A stretch of 64,000 nucleotides of DNA from Spirochaetota bacterium (GTDB taxonomy: Bacteria > Spirochaetota > UBA4802 > JAKQUI01). The DNA is taken from positions 62,001-126,000 of the forward strand of contig JAKQUI010000077.1 in the NCBI GenBank assembly GCA_029562645.1, written 5' to 3'. This document shows, piece by piece, positions 32,175 through 42,416 of this stretch. Position numbers and translations under genes: made by a program. The notes beneath the pieces were generated by a model. The model was not told where the DNA came from. It searched no databases and saw only the letters and a list, made by a program, of their open reading frames with translations. Within the stretch, counting starts at the first letter, position 1; each line of letters opens with the position of its first letter.

Positions 32175-32512
32175 TGAAACGCTATGCCGTAGTATGGACC
32201 CAAACAGCGATTGAGGATCTCGATTCGATCCTTGATCATGTTTACTTTGAAAACCCTGAAAATGCGTTACGAATACTCCGAAAGATCAAAGACAGATGCG
32301 CCCTGTTGCATGGGAATCCTTCCCAGGGAAGGATCGTCCCGGAATTGAATTGTCATGGCATTGTTACCTATCGCGAAATAATCATTTCCCCCTGGCGGGT
32401 GTTATATCGAATCGCGAACACATGCGTGTATGTTCTTGCCGTCATCGACGGCAGAAGAAATCTCGAAGATATATTGTTGAGTAGAATTATCCGCGGCGGA
32501 CACCACGTGTAA
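32174..32512 (+). CDS. RelE/ParE-family toxin
   Basis: The 112-residue protein opens MKRYAVVWTQTAIEDLDSIL, and has NALRILRKIKDRCALLHGNPSQGRIVPEL, YREIIISPWRVLYRI and VYVLAVIDGRRNLEDIL, the usual layout of ParE/RelE toxins with a basic, Tyr/Arg-rich active region. It may cleave mRNA on the ribosome (RelE) or hit gyrase (ParE); the RRNLEDIL ending is ParE-like. Antitoxin precedes it with a one-base overlap. The pair is A+T-rich like the PIN gene. Confidence 0.88.
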   Translation: MKRYAVVWTQTAIEDLDSILDHVYFENPENALRILRKIKDRCALLHGNPSQGRIVPELNCHGIVTYREIIISPWRVLYRIANTCVYVLAVIDGRRNLEDILLSRIIRGGHHV

Positions 32513-32584
32513 TGGGCAGCGAAATCGCGGAAGGTTGACGGATCTACGGACTCCCTGTGGATACGGCGCTGCCCGGGAATGCGC

Positions 32585-34912
32585 TCAACCGATGACCGCG
32601 TGGATCTTGTGCGAAAGCTCGCGCGCCAGGTACGGCTTGTTCACGAACTCCCTGATCCCCAGCGCCAGCGCGATGTTCTTCGATTCGGCGTCGAGCATCC
32701 CCGACGACAGCAGCGCGCGCACGGAGGGGTCGATTTCCCGCAGCTCGCGAAACACCTCCAGCCCCGATTTGACCGGCATGGAAAGGTCGATGAGGACGGC
32801 CGACACGCGGCCGTGCGTCTCCCGGAAGAGGGCGATGCCGCCCTCCGCGCTCTCGGCGGTGAGGACCTCGTAGCCGCACCGTTCGAGGAACCCGCGCGCG
32901 GTGGCGAGCACGGACGGCTCGTCGTCGATCACCAGAACGGTGCCGGAGCCGCGGACGATGTCTTGGGCGATCTCGCCGCCCGTTGGGACGATGGCGGCCT
33001 CGTGGGCGGGCAGGTACAGCGTGAAGCGCGATCCGGCGCCCGGTTCCGAATACACGATGATCCTCCCACCGTGCGAGTGGACGATGTTGTACGATATCGT
33101 GAGCCCGAGCCCCGACCCGTCGTGGCGCTCCTTCTTCGAGAAATACGGCTCGAAGATGCGCTGCCGGGTCTCCGCGTCCATTCCCACGCCGGTGTCCGAG
33201 ATCTGGATGCGGATCCGTCCGCGTCCGCCGTCCGCCTCCGGTCCGATCTCGTCGGCCTCCACCGTGAGGACGCCGCCCTGGCGTTCCGATGGATCGCGCA
33301 TAACGGTCATGGCGTGCGAGGCGTTGATGCACAGGTTGAGCAGCACCTGCTCGATCTGCACCATATCGCCCATGACCACGAGCGGGCGCTCCGCGATGCG
33401 GAAATCGAGCGCGACCGATTTGGGGAAGCTGTTGCGGCAGATGTCGCGGATATGGCGCAACGACTCGGTGATGTCCACGGGCGTAAGGGCGATGCCGTGC
33501 TTTTTCGACAGCGCCAACAGCTGCTTGATGAGGTCCGCCGCGCGCCGGGCCGAGTCCGCGCCCAGGCGCAGGTACTGGTCGATCTCGTCCTTGTCGCGCA
33601 GGCAGTTGTTTTCGAGCAGCATGCCCAACAGGTCGTAGCTGCCCATGATGCCGATGAGGATGTTGTTGAAATCGTGCGCGAGGCCGCCCACGAGGGTGCC
33701 GAGCGCCTCCATCTTCTGCGCCTGAGCGAGCTGCTCCTGGATCTTCTCCGTTTCGCGCTGTGCCTGCACGCGTTCGCTGATATCGCGCGTGACCCCCACG
33801 AAGCCGATGGCGCGTCCGCTCGTATCGCGCAGAAACGAGGTCTTGATCTCGACCCAGAGGGTCGACCCGTCCTTTTTGAACTGTTCGACTTGAAAGACCG
33901 CGAAGCGGGTCGGGTCCGCCGAACCGCTCTTTTCCAATTCGAGGTGGGTGAGGTATTCACGCATGGCGCGCTCGTTCGATTCCGGCGTGCTCCAGCGCTC
34001 GATGGGAAGCGCCATCGCCTCCTCCACGCTAAAGCCGAACATCGACGTCACCGACGGCGTCATAAAGGTGAAATGAAGCTCGAGGTCCATCGTCCAGATC
34101 AGGTCGGTCACGTTCTCGGCGAGGAGACGGTAGCGCGCCTCGCTGGCCGCGAGCTTATCGACATTGCTCTTGAGTTGCAGGGTGCGTTCGCCGACGAGTT
34201 CCTCGAGGCGGTCGCGATGCGCGCGCAGCTCCTCCTCGGCGTGTCGTCGAATGGCGATCTCGTCGGCCAGGCGACGGTTCACGGCCTCGAGGTCGCCCGA
34301 GGCGAGCGCCAATCGCTCTTTTTCGGCGTGCAGGTTCGCCTGTTCCCCCTCCATCGCGTTCTTGAAACGCTCGCGCACGGCCTCGTAATTGTAGGTAAAT
34401 AGGATGATGATGAACAACGCGAAGATGTGCCGGGTCGCCAGGGTGGGCGGGTAGGCGAAACACGTGACCGCCGAACCGGGGTTGACGAACACGACGAGGG
34501 TGATCAGCGACATGATCGCGGTCCACGCGAAGCCCTCGCGGCGGCCCATCAGAAAAAACGCGAACGGCGGAAAGGAGAGCACCCAAACGCTTGCGTATCC
34601 GTCAACCGCGCCGGTCACGAGCCAGTAGGTCAGCAGGGAAACGAGGAGCGCCAGCGTGATTCGGAAAACGCCCCGCCCGTTCTTCAGGCGCCTGAGCAGC
34701 CCGATGAAAAAGGTGAGAACCGCCGCGAGGCAATAATCGATGATTCCGTAATCGAGGTGGCCGGTCCTGATCTGGTCCGTCCCGAAGATGATGAGCGGAA
34801 GAATGAGAAGCAGCAGATAAATGGTAAAGAGCCGCTTTCGATCGCGGTCCTCGACGGTCGCTGCCGGCGGATTGAGAAGGGCGCGAAGGATTTCAAGGGG
34901 TCTCATTGCCAT
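32585..34912 (-). CDS. Hybrid sensor histidine kinase: membrane, PAS, HisKA-HATPase, receiver
   Basis: 775 residues. About five or six membrane helices lie in the first 180 residues (LFTIYLLLLILPLIIFG, LTFFIGLLRRL, ITLALLVSLLTYWLVTG, FAFFLMG, ALFIIILFTYNYEAV). A coiled coil (ALASGDLEAVNRRLADEI) leads to a PAS/PAC sensor (YRLLAENVTDLIWTMD, GVTRDISERVQAQ). The phosphoacceptor block is GGLAHDFNNILIGI, and the ATPase has ISDTGVGMD and GSGLGLTISYNIV. A receiver at the C-terminus (VLVIDDEPSVLATARG, AVLIDLSMPVKSG with the phospho-Asp, EFVNKPYLARELS) makes it a hybrid kinase. Its stimulus and partner are unknown; a separate output protein is needed. Confidence 0.93.
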   Translation of the reverse strand: MAMRPLEILRALLNPPAATVEDRDRKRLFTIYLLLLILPLIIFGTDQIRTGHLDYGIIDYCLAAVLTFFIGLLRRLKNGRGVFRITLALLVSLLTYWLVTGAVDGYASVWVLSFPPFAFFLMGRREGFAWTAIMSLITLVVFVNPGSAVTCFAYPPTLATRHIFALFIIILFTYNYEAVRERFKNAMEGEQANLHAEKERLALASGDLEAVNRRLADEIAIRRHAEEELRAHRDRLEELVGERTLQLKSNVDKLAASEARYRLLAENVTDLIWTMDLELHFTFMTPSVTSMFGFSVEEAMALPIERWSTPESNERAMREYLTHLELEKSGSADPTRFAVFQVEQFKKDGSTLWVEIKTSFLRDTSGRAIGFVGVTRDISERVQAQRETEKIQEQLAQAQKMEALGTLVGGLAHDFNNILIGIMGSYDLLGMLLENNCLRDKDEIDQYLRLGADSARRAADLIKQLLALSKKHGIALTPVDITESLRHIRDICRNSFPKSVALDFRIAERPLVVMGDMVQIEQVLLNLCINASHAMTVMRDPSERQGGVLTVEADEIGPEADGGRGRIRIQISDTGVGMDAETRQRIFEPYFSKKERHDGSGLGLTISYNIVHSHGGRIIVYSEPGAGSRFTLYLPAHEAAIVPTGGEIAQDIVRGSGTVLVIDDEPSVLATARGFLERCGYEVLTAESAEGGIALFRETHGRVSAVLIDLSMPVKSGLEVFRELREIDPSVRALLSSGMLDAESKNIALALGIREFVNKPYLARELSHKIHAVIG

Positions 34913-35001
34913 GATGAAGTTTACTGGTGCCCAGGGGAGAAATCAAGGATTCATGTCGAGCGCGAGCGCACGCAATGGCGGACGGGAATGCCCCGCGGGC
35001 T

Positions 35002-36249
35002 TTAGCGCCCCATCGCCCGGTGGCCGATGTCCTTCCGGAAATGCGCGCCCTCGAAGCGGATCTTGCCAATCTCGCCGTACACCGTGTCGCGTGCGGCCTG
35101 AAAGCTTTCGCCTAACGCGGTCACGTTGAGCACGCGTCCGCCGCTGGTGACGCACGCGCCGTTTTCCATCCGCGTTCCCGCGTGGAAAACGATGAGGTCC
35201 TCGCTCACCGCGTCAAGCCCCGTGATGGGGATTCCTTTCCGGTAGTCGTCCGGGTATCCGCCCGAGGCCATGACCACGGTGATGGCGCTCATGCGCTTAA
35301 AGGAAAGCTCGCACTCGTGAAGGCTGCCGGCGATGGAGGCCTGGAGGAAATCGCCCAGGCGGCCGTTCAGGAGCGGCAGGATCACCTGCGCCTCGGGATC
35401 GCCGAAGCGGACATTGAACTCCAGCACCTTGATGGAATCCCCGTCGATGATGACGCCGGCGTAGAGGATGCCCTTGAAGGGGCAGCCCTCCGCCTTCATG
35501 CCCTGCACCACGGGAACGAGCACCTCGCGCCGGACGCGCTCGAGCACGGCGTCGCGTGCCACCGGGGCCGGGGCGTAGGCGCCCATGCCGCCGGTGTTCG
35601 GCCCGCGGTCGCCGTCGTACGCGCGCTTGTGGTCCTGCGCGGCGATGAAGGGCAGCACGGTCTCGCCGTCCGATATGCCGAGGACCGAGGCCTCCTCGCC
35701 GGCGAGGAAATCCTCGACGAAGACCTTCGCGCCGTCCTTCACGTTCCGTTCGATGAAATCAATCGCCTCCGCTTTCGATTCGGGAATGCCCACGCCCTTG
35801 CCGGCGGCCAGGCCGTCGAGTTTGATGACGATCGGGTAGTCCGCGATCGTTTCGATATGGGCGAGAAGGTCCGCCTTCGAGGAGAAGTCGCGGTGGCCGG
35901 CGGTCGGAACGCCGTATTTTTCCATGATGAATTTCGCGAAGAGCTTGCTTCCCTCGAGCCGCGCGGCCGCGGCGGTGGGGCCGAAGGCCGGGATCTTTTT
36001 CCCGGTGAGGAAATCGATCAGGCCCGCGACCAGGGGGGCCTCGGGGCCCACCACCACGATGTCGATGGCGCTGTCGCGGCAGAAGCGCTCGATCCCCGCG
36101 AAATCGTCGATGGCGATGTTCACGCGGAAGCGCTCCTCGATGCCGCCGTTGCCGGGCGCGACGAACACCTCGTCCGCGCTGCCGTCGGCGAGCAGCCGCC
36201 ACGCGAGCGCGTGCTCGCGGCCGCCGGATCCGATCACGAGGTACTTCAT
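35002..36249 (-). CDS. purD: Phosphoribosylamine--glycine ligase
   Basis: 415 residues from the ATG at 36249, preceded by GGGAGG. It begins MKYLVIGSGGREHALAWRLL and contains the ATP-grasp core (VIKLDGLAAGKGVGIPESKAEA, EDFLAGEEASVLGISDG, AAQDHKRAYDGDRGPNTGGMGAYAP, GILYAGVIIDGDSIKVLEFNVRFGDPEAQVILP), all diagnostic of PurD. It makes glycinamide ribonucleotide in purine synthesis. An upstream in-frame extension to 36561 overlaps queF and is ignored. Confidence 0.97.
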   Translation of the reverse strand: MKYLVIGSGGREHALAWRLLADGSADEVFVAPGNGGIEERFRVNIAIDDFAGIERFCRDSAIDIVVVGPEAPLVAGLIDFLTGKKIPAFGPTAAAARLEGSKLFAKFIMEKYGVPTAGHRDFSSKADLLAHIETIADYPIVIKLDGLAAGKGVGIPESKAEAIDFIERNVKDGAKVFVEDFLAGEEASVLGISDGETVLPFIAAQDHKRAYDGDRGPNTGGMGAYAPAPVARDAVLERVRREVLVPVVQGMKAEGCPFKGILYAGVIIDGDSIKVLEFNVRFGDPEAQVILPLLNGRLGDFLQASIAGSLHECELSFKRMSAITVVMASGGYPDDYRKGIPITGLDAVSEDLIVFHAGTRMENGACVTSGGRVLNVTALGESFQAARDTVYGEIGKIRFEGAHFRKDIGHRAMGR

Positions 36250-36284
36250 GTATTCCTCCCGTTCGTCGCTGTGGTCGATACGCG

Positions 36285-36683
36285 TCAGACGGTCTCTATG
36301 CTGGAACGGTCGCCGCGCCGGGCGACCGTTGTTGCGAAGATCCCGCCGCGCGGGGCCCAGGTGATCTCGACGACGAGCCACTCGGGCTCGCAGGCGGCGA
36401 AGAGCGCATCGGCGATCTCCTCGGTGACGTACTCCTGCCAGTTCTTGAGGTTCCGCCACGCGAAGAAGTAATCGCGCACCGACTTGCTCTCGAGAATTTT
36501 CTCCTGCGGTCGATAGGTCACCACCACGGTCCCCTGGTCCTGCCGCTCCGATACCGGACACAGGCTCTGGAATTCGGGAAACTCCCAGCGGACGATGGGC
36601 CGGTGCCCCTTCGCCTCGATGGTGTCAAATGCATAGCGCGGCGTCTGCAGTTCGGCGGTCGATGCCTTCGAATAATCCGTCAT
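36285..36683 (-). CDS. queF: NADPH-dependent 7-cyano-7-deazaguanine reductase
   Basis: The 132-residue protein fits the small (YkvM-type) QueF: FQSLCPVSERQDQG contains the thioimide-forming Cys (C42) and the proton-donor Asp (D49), and ESKSVRDYFFAWRN is the family Glu-containing motif. It reduces preQ0 to preQ1 in queuosine synthesis. The other que genes are not in the window. It precedes purD on the same strand by 35 bases. Confidence 0.95.
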   Translation of the reverse strand: MTDYSKASTAELQTPRYAFDTIEAKGHRPIVRWEFPEFQSLCPVSERQDQGTVVVTYRPQEKILESKSVRDYFFAWRNLKNWQEYVTEEIADALFAACEPEWLVVEITWAPRGGIFATTVARRGDRSSIETV

Positions 36684-36710
36684 AGATGTCCGTGTGCGGC
36701 GTCATAAAAT

Positions 36711-36750
36711 AAAAAATCCCATTCCCCGGTTGCACCAGAGAATGGGATTC
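36711..36750 (-). terminator. Rho-independent terminator after the thiolase gene
   Basis: AATCCCATTC (36715-36724) pairs with GAATGGGATT (36740-36749). On the minus strand the stem is followed by TTTTTTATTTTAT. It ends the thiolase transcript just before queF. Confidence 0.85.
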
Positions 36751-36782
36751 GTGTAATTGCAACTGAAAAACGCGACCGGCCT

Positions 36783-37961
36783 CTACATCTCGATGGCGAT
36801 GGCCGCGCCCTGTCCCCCGCCGATGCACAGCGTAGCGATGCCCTTCTTTGCGCCGCGTTTCTTCATCTCGTACACGAGCGTGGTGAAGATACGCGCGCCC
36901 GAGGCGCCGATGGGATGTCCGATCGCGATGGCGCCGCCGTTCACGTTCACCTTCGAGAGGTCCCAACCCATCTCCTTGTTGACCACCACGGCCTGCGCGG
37001 CGAAGGCCTCATTCGCCTCGACGAGGTCGAGGTCGCTCGGCTTCCAGCCGGCCTTCTCAAGCGTCTTGCGGCTGGCCGGGATGGGACCGGTGCCCATGAG
37101 GGCGGGGTCCACGCCGGCGGAGGCGTACGATGCGATCCGCGCGAGCGGGGTGATTCCCAGCTTCTTGGCCATCTCGGCGGACATGACCACGCCGGCGGCC
37201 GCGCCGTCATTGATGCCCGAGGCGTTTCCGGCGGTCACGACCCCGTCCTTCTTGAAGGCGGGCTTGAGGCCGGCGAGCGATTCGGCGGTAGTGCCGAAGC
37301 GCGGGAACTCGTCGGTGTCGAACATCTTGGGATCGCCCTTCTTCTGCGGGATGGCCACGGGAACGATCTCGTCCTTGAAGCGGCCGGACTTGACGGCGGC
37401 CTCGGCCTTCCGCTGGCTCTCCGCGGCGAACTCGTCGAGCTCCTTCCGGGTGACGTTCCACTTGGCCGCGACGTTCTCGGCGGTAATGCCCATGTGATAT
37501 TGGTTGAAGGCGTCCCAGAGACCGTCTTTGATCATGAGATCCACGACCTCGTTTGCGCCCATGCGGTAGCCCCAGCGGGCGCCGGTGAGCGCGTAGGGGG
37601 CGTTGGTCATGCTTTCGGTGCCGCCGGCGACGACGATGTCGAAATCTCCCGATTTGATCATCTGCGCTGCCAGTGAGAATGAACGCAGGCCCGAGGCGCA
37701 GACCTTGTTGATGGTCATGGCCGGGACCTCTTGCGGGATGCCGGCGTGGATGAGGATTTGTCGGGCCGGGTTCTGACCCAGGGAGGCCTGGAGCACGTTG
37801 CCCAGGACGACGTTTTCGACTTGTTCGGGCTTGATCCCGGCGCGCTTGATCGCCTCCTTTACGGCGGTCACGCCGAGCTGGACGGCGTTGATGTCCTTGA
37901 GGCTGCCGCCGAACGATCCCACGGCGGTGCGGCATATCGATGCGATGACGACGTCTCTCAT
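36783..37961 (-). CDS. Acetyl-CoA C-acetyltransferase (thiolase)
   Basis: A 392-residue thiolase of the biosynthetic/degradative type II class. The active-site Cys is in [12 protein letters not shown] (C88), the His in [15 protein letters not shown], and the second Cys in [11 protein letters not shown]; motifs [11 protein letters not shown] and [10 protein letters not shown] are also present. It reversibly condenses two acetyl-CoA to acetoacetyl-CoA. The role (beta-oxidation end step, PHB or isoprenoid feed) cannot be chosen from the context. It stands alone, with a terminator. Confidence 0.96.
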   Translation of the reverse strand: MRDVVIASICRTAVGSFGGSLKDINAVQLGVTAVKEAIKRAGIKPEQVENVVLGNVLQASLGQNPARQILIHAGIPQEVPAMTINKVCASGLRSFSLAAQMIKSGDFDIVVAGGTESMTNAPYALTGARWGYRMGANEVVDLMIKDGLWDAFNQYHMGITAENVAAKWNVTRKELDEFAAESQRKAEAAVKSGRFKDEIVPVAIPQKKGDPKMFDTDEFPRFGTTAESLAGLKPAFKKDGVVTAGNASGINDGAAAGVVMSAEMAKKLGITPLARIASYASAGVDPALMGTGPIPASRKTLEKAGWKPSDLDLVEANEAFAAQAVVVNKEMGWDLSKVNVNGGAIAIGHPIGASGARIFTTLVYEMKKRGAKKGIATLCIGGGQGAAIAIEM

Positions 37962-38049
37962 GATTCCCCTCTCCTCGTGTGTTGTGATTGGCGTATGATG
38001 GCGATGGCGAACATCATTTCCGCCATCGGTTATTTGTAAACAAAAATTC

Positions 38050-39165
38050 CTACAGCGCCTCGGCGGCGGAGAGTGACAGGATGTAGCCGATGAGCGTCGG
38101 GCCGCTTTTCTCGAACTGCACCTCGCCGGCGGCGATCGTGCGCTCGGCGGTCTTCAGGAAGCGCGGGCCCAGGCGGTTGATGACCACCAGGATCTTCTCG
38201 AAACCCTCGAGGGGGAACAGGTCCACCACCTTGAGGAAGGTGAGGAGCGTGCGCTTGTCGTCCAGGAGCGCGGAGAGCGTGTCGGGCGCGATGTGCATGA
38301 AGATGCTCGCGATCGTCTCGTGCAGGTGGGGATAGAGCTGCTGCACGGCCGCGCGCGAGCGTACGGTCGCGCACAACGTCGCAAAGAGGCGCTCGAAGTC
38401 GAGGGCGTCCGATCCGGTGATGCACTGTTGTTCCAGGAACATGAGCGTGAACACGAGCGGATAGGGCCGCTCCAGCGCGCCGCCATCCGCGGGCTGGGAG
38501 GGATCGAAGGCCTGTACGTAGGCGACCAGGGCGTTGAGCTCGTCGTCCGCGGTGCGCGCGATGGTGCGCCAGTTCCCGAAGCGCGAACGGCACTGGTGCA
38601 GCCCGATGAGCGCCATGATCTTCAGGGCCGTGTCGCCGTCGCCCATCACGATGTCGTAGTAGAACGGGAGGAGGAGGTCGTCGTCGAAGGTGAGCAGCGT
38701 CTTCAGGATCGCGCAGCGCAGGTTCGGGTATTCGGCGAACTCGGCGGTGAGCCGCGGCACGAACTCGGCGAGGCGGTGGTGCCGGATGATGATGGGGTCG
38801 TCCAGCGTGATGGCGCGCTCGTGCAGGTTCTTGCGATAGTGCTCCGGGCCGCGCTCGATGAGGAAGAACGCCTGCGCGCGCGTGTAGAGATCGTCGACGA
38901 TGTACTCGTCGATGCCGCCGCTCGCGCCGGTGTCGGCATTGAGCTCGAAGAGGATCTGGTCGAGCACCTCGACGAAGGCGACGTCGAGGTCGCCCAGACC
39001 GTCGTAGGCGGTGATGTCCAGCCGTCCGCCGAACTCGCGCTCGATGAGCCGCCCGACGGCGACGAGCGCCTCGAGCCGCGCGGGCGTGTCCCGGAGGATG
39101 TCCAGGGAGGCCAGCGCCAGCTCGCGGAGCCGGGTGCGGCTGATTGTGTTCTGTGCCAGTGCCAT
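38050..39165 (-). CDS. Helical protein of unknown function (371 aa)
   Basis: The ATG at 39165 gives [20 protein letters not shown], and the whole protein is predominantly alpha-helical with Leu-rich repeats of about 40-50 residues ([60 protein letters not shown]) in the manner of HEAT or ARM-like solenoids. No enzyme motif, signal peptide or membrane segment is seen. It may be a scaffold. It stands between the thiolase and the nitroreductase genes. Confidence 0.7.
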   Translation of the reverse strand: MALAQNTISRTRLRELALASLDILRDTPARLEALVAVGRLIEREFGGRLDITAYDGLGDLDVAFVEVLDQILFELNADTGASGGIDEYIVDDLYTRAQAFFLIERGPEHYRKNLHERAITLDDPIIIRHHRLAEFVPRLTAEFAEYPNLRCAILKTLLTFDDDLLLPFYYDIVMGDGDTALKIMALIGLHQCRSRFGNWRTIARTADDELNALVAYVQAFDPSQPADGGALERPYPLVFTLMFLEQQCITGSDALDFERLFATLCATVRSRAAVQQLYPHLHETIASIFMHIAPDTLSALLDDKRTLLTFLKVVDLFPLEGFEKILVVINRLGPRFLKTAERTIAAGEVQFEKSGPTLIGYILSLSAAEAL

Positions 39166-39442
39166 CAAGGCTTCGATTCTGTGTGTTCGCTCACGATGGT
39201 GTGCTGATGATGGCCATTGGATACCGGGGGTCCGGGCTGTCGAGAAATTTTTCCCGCGTCACGGGACGCGTGCGCATCGCACCGAGAATCGGCGATGGCG
39301 GATCATCGGACGCGCTCGCGGACGGAGACGGTCGATGCGAAACGGATCCCCGGTGGATTAATGGATTGAAATTCATGGACGCATTGTGTGCAATCGCCAT
39401 CATCATTCGAAATGGAGCACTTTTTTCAGGGGGAAGTGCGTG

Positions 39443-40354
39443 ATGACACAGAACGAGGCGTTCATGGAGCACGCGCCCATCATCAACGAGAAGCGATGCA
39501 CCCGCTGCGGGCGGTGCGTCGAGGTGTGCCCCAAGGGCATTGTAGTGCTGCGCGACGACGCGGTCGCCTATGGGCGCGCGGGATGCATGCGCTGCGCGCA
39601 CTGTTACGCGGTGTGCGCCTTCGACGCCATCAGCTTCGATCCGCCGCTGGTCGCGCCGTCCTTTACGAGCTTTCCCTACGCCGAGGAAATGGTGCAGCCC
39701 GGGAAGGTCCGGCCGGGCGACCTGGTGAACCTGCTCCGCTCGCGGCGCAGCGTGCGGCGCTATGCCGAACGTCCCGTTCCCGACGAGGCGATGGCGGACC
39801 TGGTCGCCTTCGCGGTGACGGCCCCGTCGGGAAGCAACTGCCAGCGCTGGGAGTTCACCGTCGTGAACGGCCGCGCGAAGGTCGAGGCGCTGGGCCGCTC
39901 CATCGGGGACTTTTTCACGCGGCTCAACCGGCTGGTCGCGAATCCAATCGTGCGCGCGCTTTCGGTGCTCGTGGCGGGGATGAAGCTGGTCCGCTATTAT
40001 CGCGACCACTACGCGAGCGTGGCATGGGGACTCGAGCAGGCGGCCGCGGGGCGCGACCCGCTGTTTCACGGCGCGCCGGGGCTCATCATCATACATGGGC
40101 GGACGGACGGGAGCACGCCGCTGGAGGACGCGCAGTACGCGGGGTACAATATCTGCCTGCTCGGGCATGCGCTGGGGCTGGGGAGCTGTTTCATCGGGTA
40201 CGCCGTCGAGGTGCTCAACCGCGATACGAAGCTGCGGCGGAGCCTGGAGATCCCGCCGGGGAACCGCGTGCTCGCGGTGATCGCGCTCGGCTACCCGGCC
40301 GTGCGCTTTCTCAAGCCCGCCCTCAGGAACGACTATACGGTGCAGTGGCTGTAA
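39443..40354 (+). CDS. Ferredoxin-domain nitroreductase fusion
   Basis: The 303-residue protein from the ATG at 39443 begins with a 2[4Fe-4S] ferredoxin module: CTRCGRCVEVCPKG and CMRCAHCYAVCAFDA. A nitroreductase domain follows: RRSVRRYAERPVPDEAMADLV, TAPSGSNCQRWEFTVV (FMN-binding), and GYNICLLGHALGLGSCFIGY. In similar proteins the iron-sulfur clusters feed electrons to FMN, so it may use ferredoxin-level electrons rather than NAD(P)H. Substrate is unknown. It ends immediately before the convergent CPBP gene. Confidence 0.92.
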   Translation: MTQNEAFMEHAPIINEKRCTRCGRCVEVCPKGIVVLRDDAVAYGRAGCMRCAHCYAVCAFDAISFDPPLVAPSFTSFPYAEEMVQPGKVRPGDLVNLLRSRRSVRRYAERPVPDEAMADLVAFAVTAPSGSNCQRWEFTVVNGRAKVEALGRSIGDFFTRLNRLVANPIVRALSVLVAGMKLVRYYRDHYASVAWGLEQAAAGRDPLFHGAPGLIIIHGRTDGSTPLEDAQYAGYNICLLGHALGLGSCFIGYAVEVLNRDTKLRRSLEIPPGNRVLAVIALGYPAVRFLKPALRNDYTVQWL

Positions 40355-40993
40355 TCACACGACGAAGACGTAGAGCAGGAGCGCGAAGGATCCGTGCGCG
40401 GCGATGGACACCGCGAGCGACCGGTAGCGCATGTAGAGAAAACCCGTCAGGAGCGTGAGCGCCGCGAGGGGGAGCGCCACCCAGACGGCGCGCGTGAACA
40501 GCAGGCTAAACAGGATCGCGATTGCCGAACCGAGCGCAAGGCCCGTGTGGGCGCCGAAGCTGTTGGCCAGATTGTGCTGGATAAATCCCCGGAAGAGCGC
40601 CTCCTCGATGACGGGGAGGAGCACCGCCGCCGTCGCGAAGAGCTCCCACTTCGACAGCGCCCCGCCCGCCGTAAAATAGATGCTGAAGGCGGCGATGTTC
40701 CGCGTGAGGCGAAGCAGGATGTACACGGCGAAAAAGAGCGCCACGGCCGCCGTGATCCCCACCACCAGATGCGACACGGACGACGGCCACGAAAAGAGCC
40801 GGTCGCGCCCGATGAGCCCGCGGTCGAAAAAGCACGCCACGAGGATCACGACGAACAGCAGGATCGCATACTGATAGAGCCCCGAGAAAAAGCTCACCCG
40901 GCAGCACACGAAGCCCAGCGCAAACAGCAGCGCCACGGGCGCCAGAACGGAGCGGTACGAGCTGTCGGGATAGGGATTGTCCAGCTTTACCAT
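40355..40993 (-). CDS. CPBP-family intramembrane metalloprotease
   Basis: The 212-residue protein has about six hydrophobic segments and the CPBP (Rce1-like, Abi) motifs: EEALFRGFIQHNL (EExxxR), the FAVYILLRL region, and a His near the end (SIAAHGSFALLLYVFVV). These form the metal site for intramembrane cleavage of prenylated or other membrane substrates. Convergent with the nitroreductase gene with no gap. Confidence 0.88.
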   Translation of the reverse strand: MVKLDNPYPDSSYRSVLAPVALLFALGFVCCRVSFFSGLYQYAILLFVVILVACFFDRGLIGRDRLFSWPSSVSHLVVGITAAVALFFAVYILLRLTRNIAAFSIYFTAGGALSKWELFATAAVLLPVIEEALFRGFIQHNLANSFGAHTGLALGSAIAILFSLLFTRAVWVALPLAALTLLTGFLYMRYRSLAVSIAAHGSFALLLYVFVV

Positions 40994-41048
40994 GACTCGA
41001 TGAGAACGCGAAAATCTCTCTTTGTCAAGAAATTATTTGTAAAAGCGA

Positions 41049-42416
41049 TCAGTACCAGCTCGCGGCGGCCACTCGTATCTGATTTGCGGTCCCGTTGCTT
41101 TCGTACCAGGCAACGTAGAGGTTATCATTCAAACCGACAAGAACCGGATAAGCGGCGTTCATCGACGGATTGTAATTCAGACCGTATTCGGGATTCGATT
41201 GTCCTGTGATCGATATGCCGTCGGGACTTGCGTCATTGCCATTGTAAGTCATCACCTGGATCTGGTTAAAACCGGAGCCGTTTGTCTCGTACCAGGCCAA
41301 ATGGAGACTTCCCCAGCACACCGCCATGGAGGGCCGGCGGGCGTTCTGTGCGCAGTTGTAATTGATCCCGCAGTTGACATCCGTATTTAGCTTGTTCCAG
41401 ACGCCGCCGCCGGTATAGACGCCGAACCGAATCTGCTGGACGGCGGATATGTTCCCCTCCTCCCACAGCGCGTACAGCTTCGAGTTGAAAACCATCATAG
41501 TGGGATATGACGCGAATCGTGCAGCACTCACGTTGATGCCGATCGCGGTGGCGCCGTCTTCCCATGCCCAAACGCCGTTGTAGGATCTGATCCGTATCTG
41601 ACCGACGCCTCCGTCGTACTCATACCAGGTGCAATAGAGACTGCTGTTGAAAATGACAGATTGCGGGTTTCGCCCGATCACGCCGGTGTCGAAGTTGATG
41701 CCGGTCGTTCCCCCGGGATCGGCCCAGAGCCAGTTCGCGCCATTGTAATATCGCACCCGCACTTGGTCTGCGGTCCCGTTGGTTTCATGCCATGTCACCA
41801 TCATGAACGATCCGAACTCGGCGATCCGTGGGCTGTAGGCGTTGTAGCCGATCCCGTTGGCGGCGTAGTTGATTCCGTCACCGACGCATCCGCCGTCCAC
41901 GAATGTCCATATCGCACCGCCGTCGTATCGTTTGACCCGGATCCGCGCTTCGGTCCCGTTCGTTTCGTTCCACGCGATATAGAGCGATCCCGCATATATG
42001 CCCAGATGTGGAGAGAAGGCATTCAACGAGGCATTGGCATTGAGGCCGTTGGCGCCGCTTCCGTCAATTAGGGCCCATGTCCGGTCGCCGTTGTACCTCG
42101 CCACCCGGATTTGGTACGGATTCCCAGCATTACCATTTCGTTCGGCCCATGCGGCATACAGCTGATTGTTGAATACGAGAAGATGAACGTCCTGGGCGTC
42201 GTAGGATGATATATGGTTCAGTCCTACGGCGGTCGTCGGGGTGCCGTCGACGAACTGCCAGTGGAGTGTTTTCGCCGCAGTCTCATTCTTGGATGTCAGT
42301 GCTTCAAAAATATCCTGCTGATTGCAAGCGATGCAGACGGTGTATACCGCTAACATGAGAAATGGGAGGAACCGGAGGTTAAACCGTTTTTGAGAGTAAG
42401 GAGGCATGTCGTTCAT
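41049..42416 (-). CDS. Lipoprotein-like seven-repeat beta-propeller protein
   Basis: Beginning at the Met near 42416 (AAGGA seven bases upstream), the signal peptide ends in TVCIAC, a relaxed lipobox of the sort seen in spirochaetes. The body is made of seven repeats of about 50 residues, each ending in a version of NGTxxQIRVxxYNG (ARIRVKRYDG, DQVRVRYYNG, GQIRIRSYNG, QIRFGVYTG, NQIQVMTYNG, NQIRVAAASWY). Seven such units imply a seven-bladed propeller displayed at the cell surface or periplasm. A longer frame to 42461 starts with TTG and is less likely. Binding partner unknown. Confidence 0.75.
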   Translation of the reverse strand: MNDMPPYSQKRFNLRFLPFLMLAVYTVCIACNQQDIFEALTSKNETAAKTLHWQFVDGTPTTAVGLNHISSYDAQDVHLLVFNNQLYAAWAERNGNAGNPYQIRVARYNGDRTWALIDGSGANGLNANASLNAFSPHLGIYAGSLYIAWNETNGTEARIRVKRYDGGAIWTFVDGGCVGDGINYAANGIGYNAYSPRIAEFGSFMMVTWHETNGTADQVRVRYYNGANWLWADPGGTTGINFDTGVIGRNPQSVIFNSSLYCTWYEYDGGVGQIRIRSYNGVWAWEDGATAIGINVSAARFASYPTMMVFNSKLYALWEEGNISAVQQIRFGVYTGGGVWNKLNTDVNCGINYNCAQNARRPSMAVCWGSLHLAWYETNGSGFNQIQVMTYNGNDASPDGISITGQSNPEYGLNYNPSMNAAYPVLVGLNDNLYVAWYESNGTANQIRVAAASWY

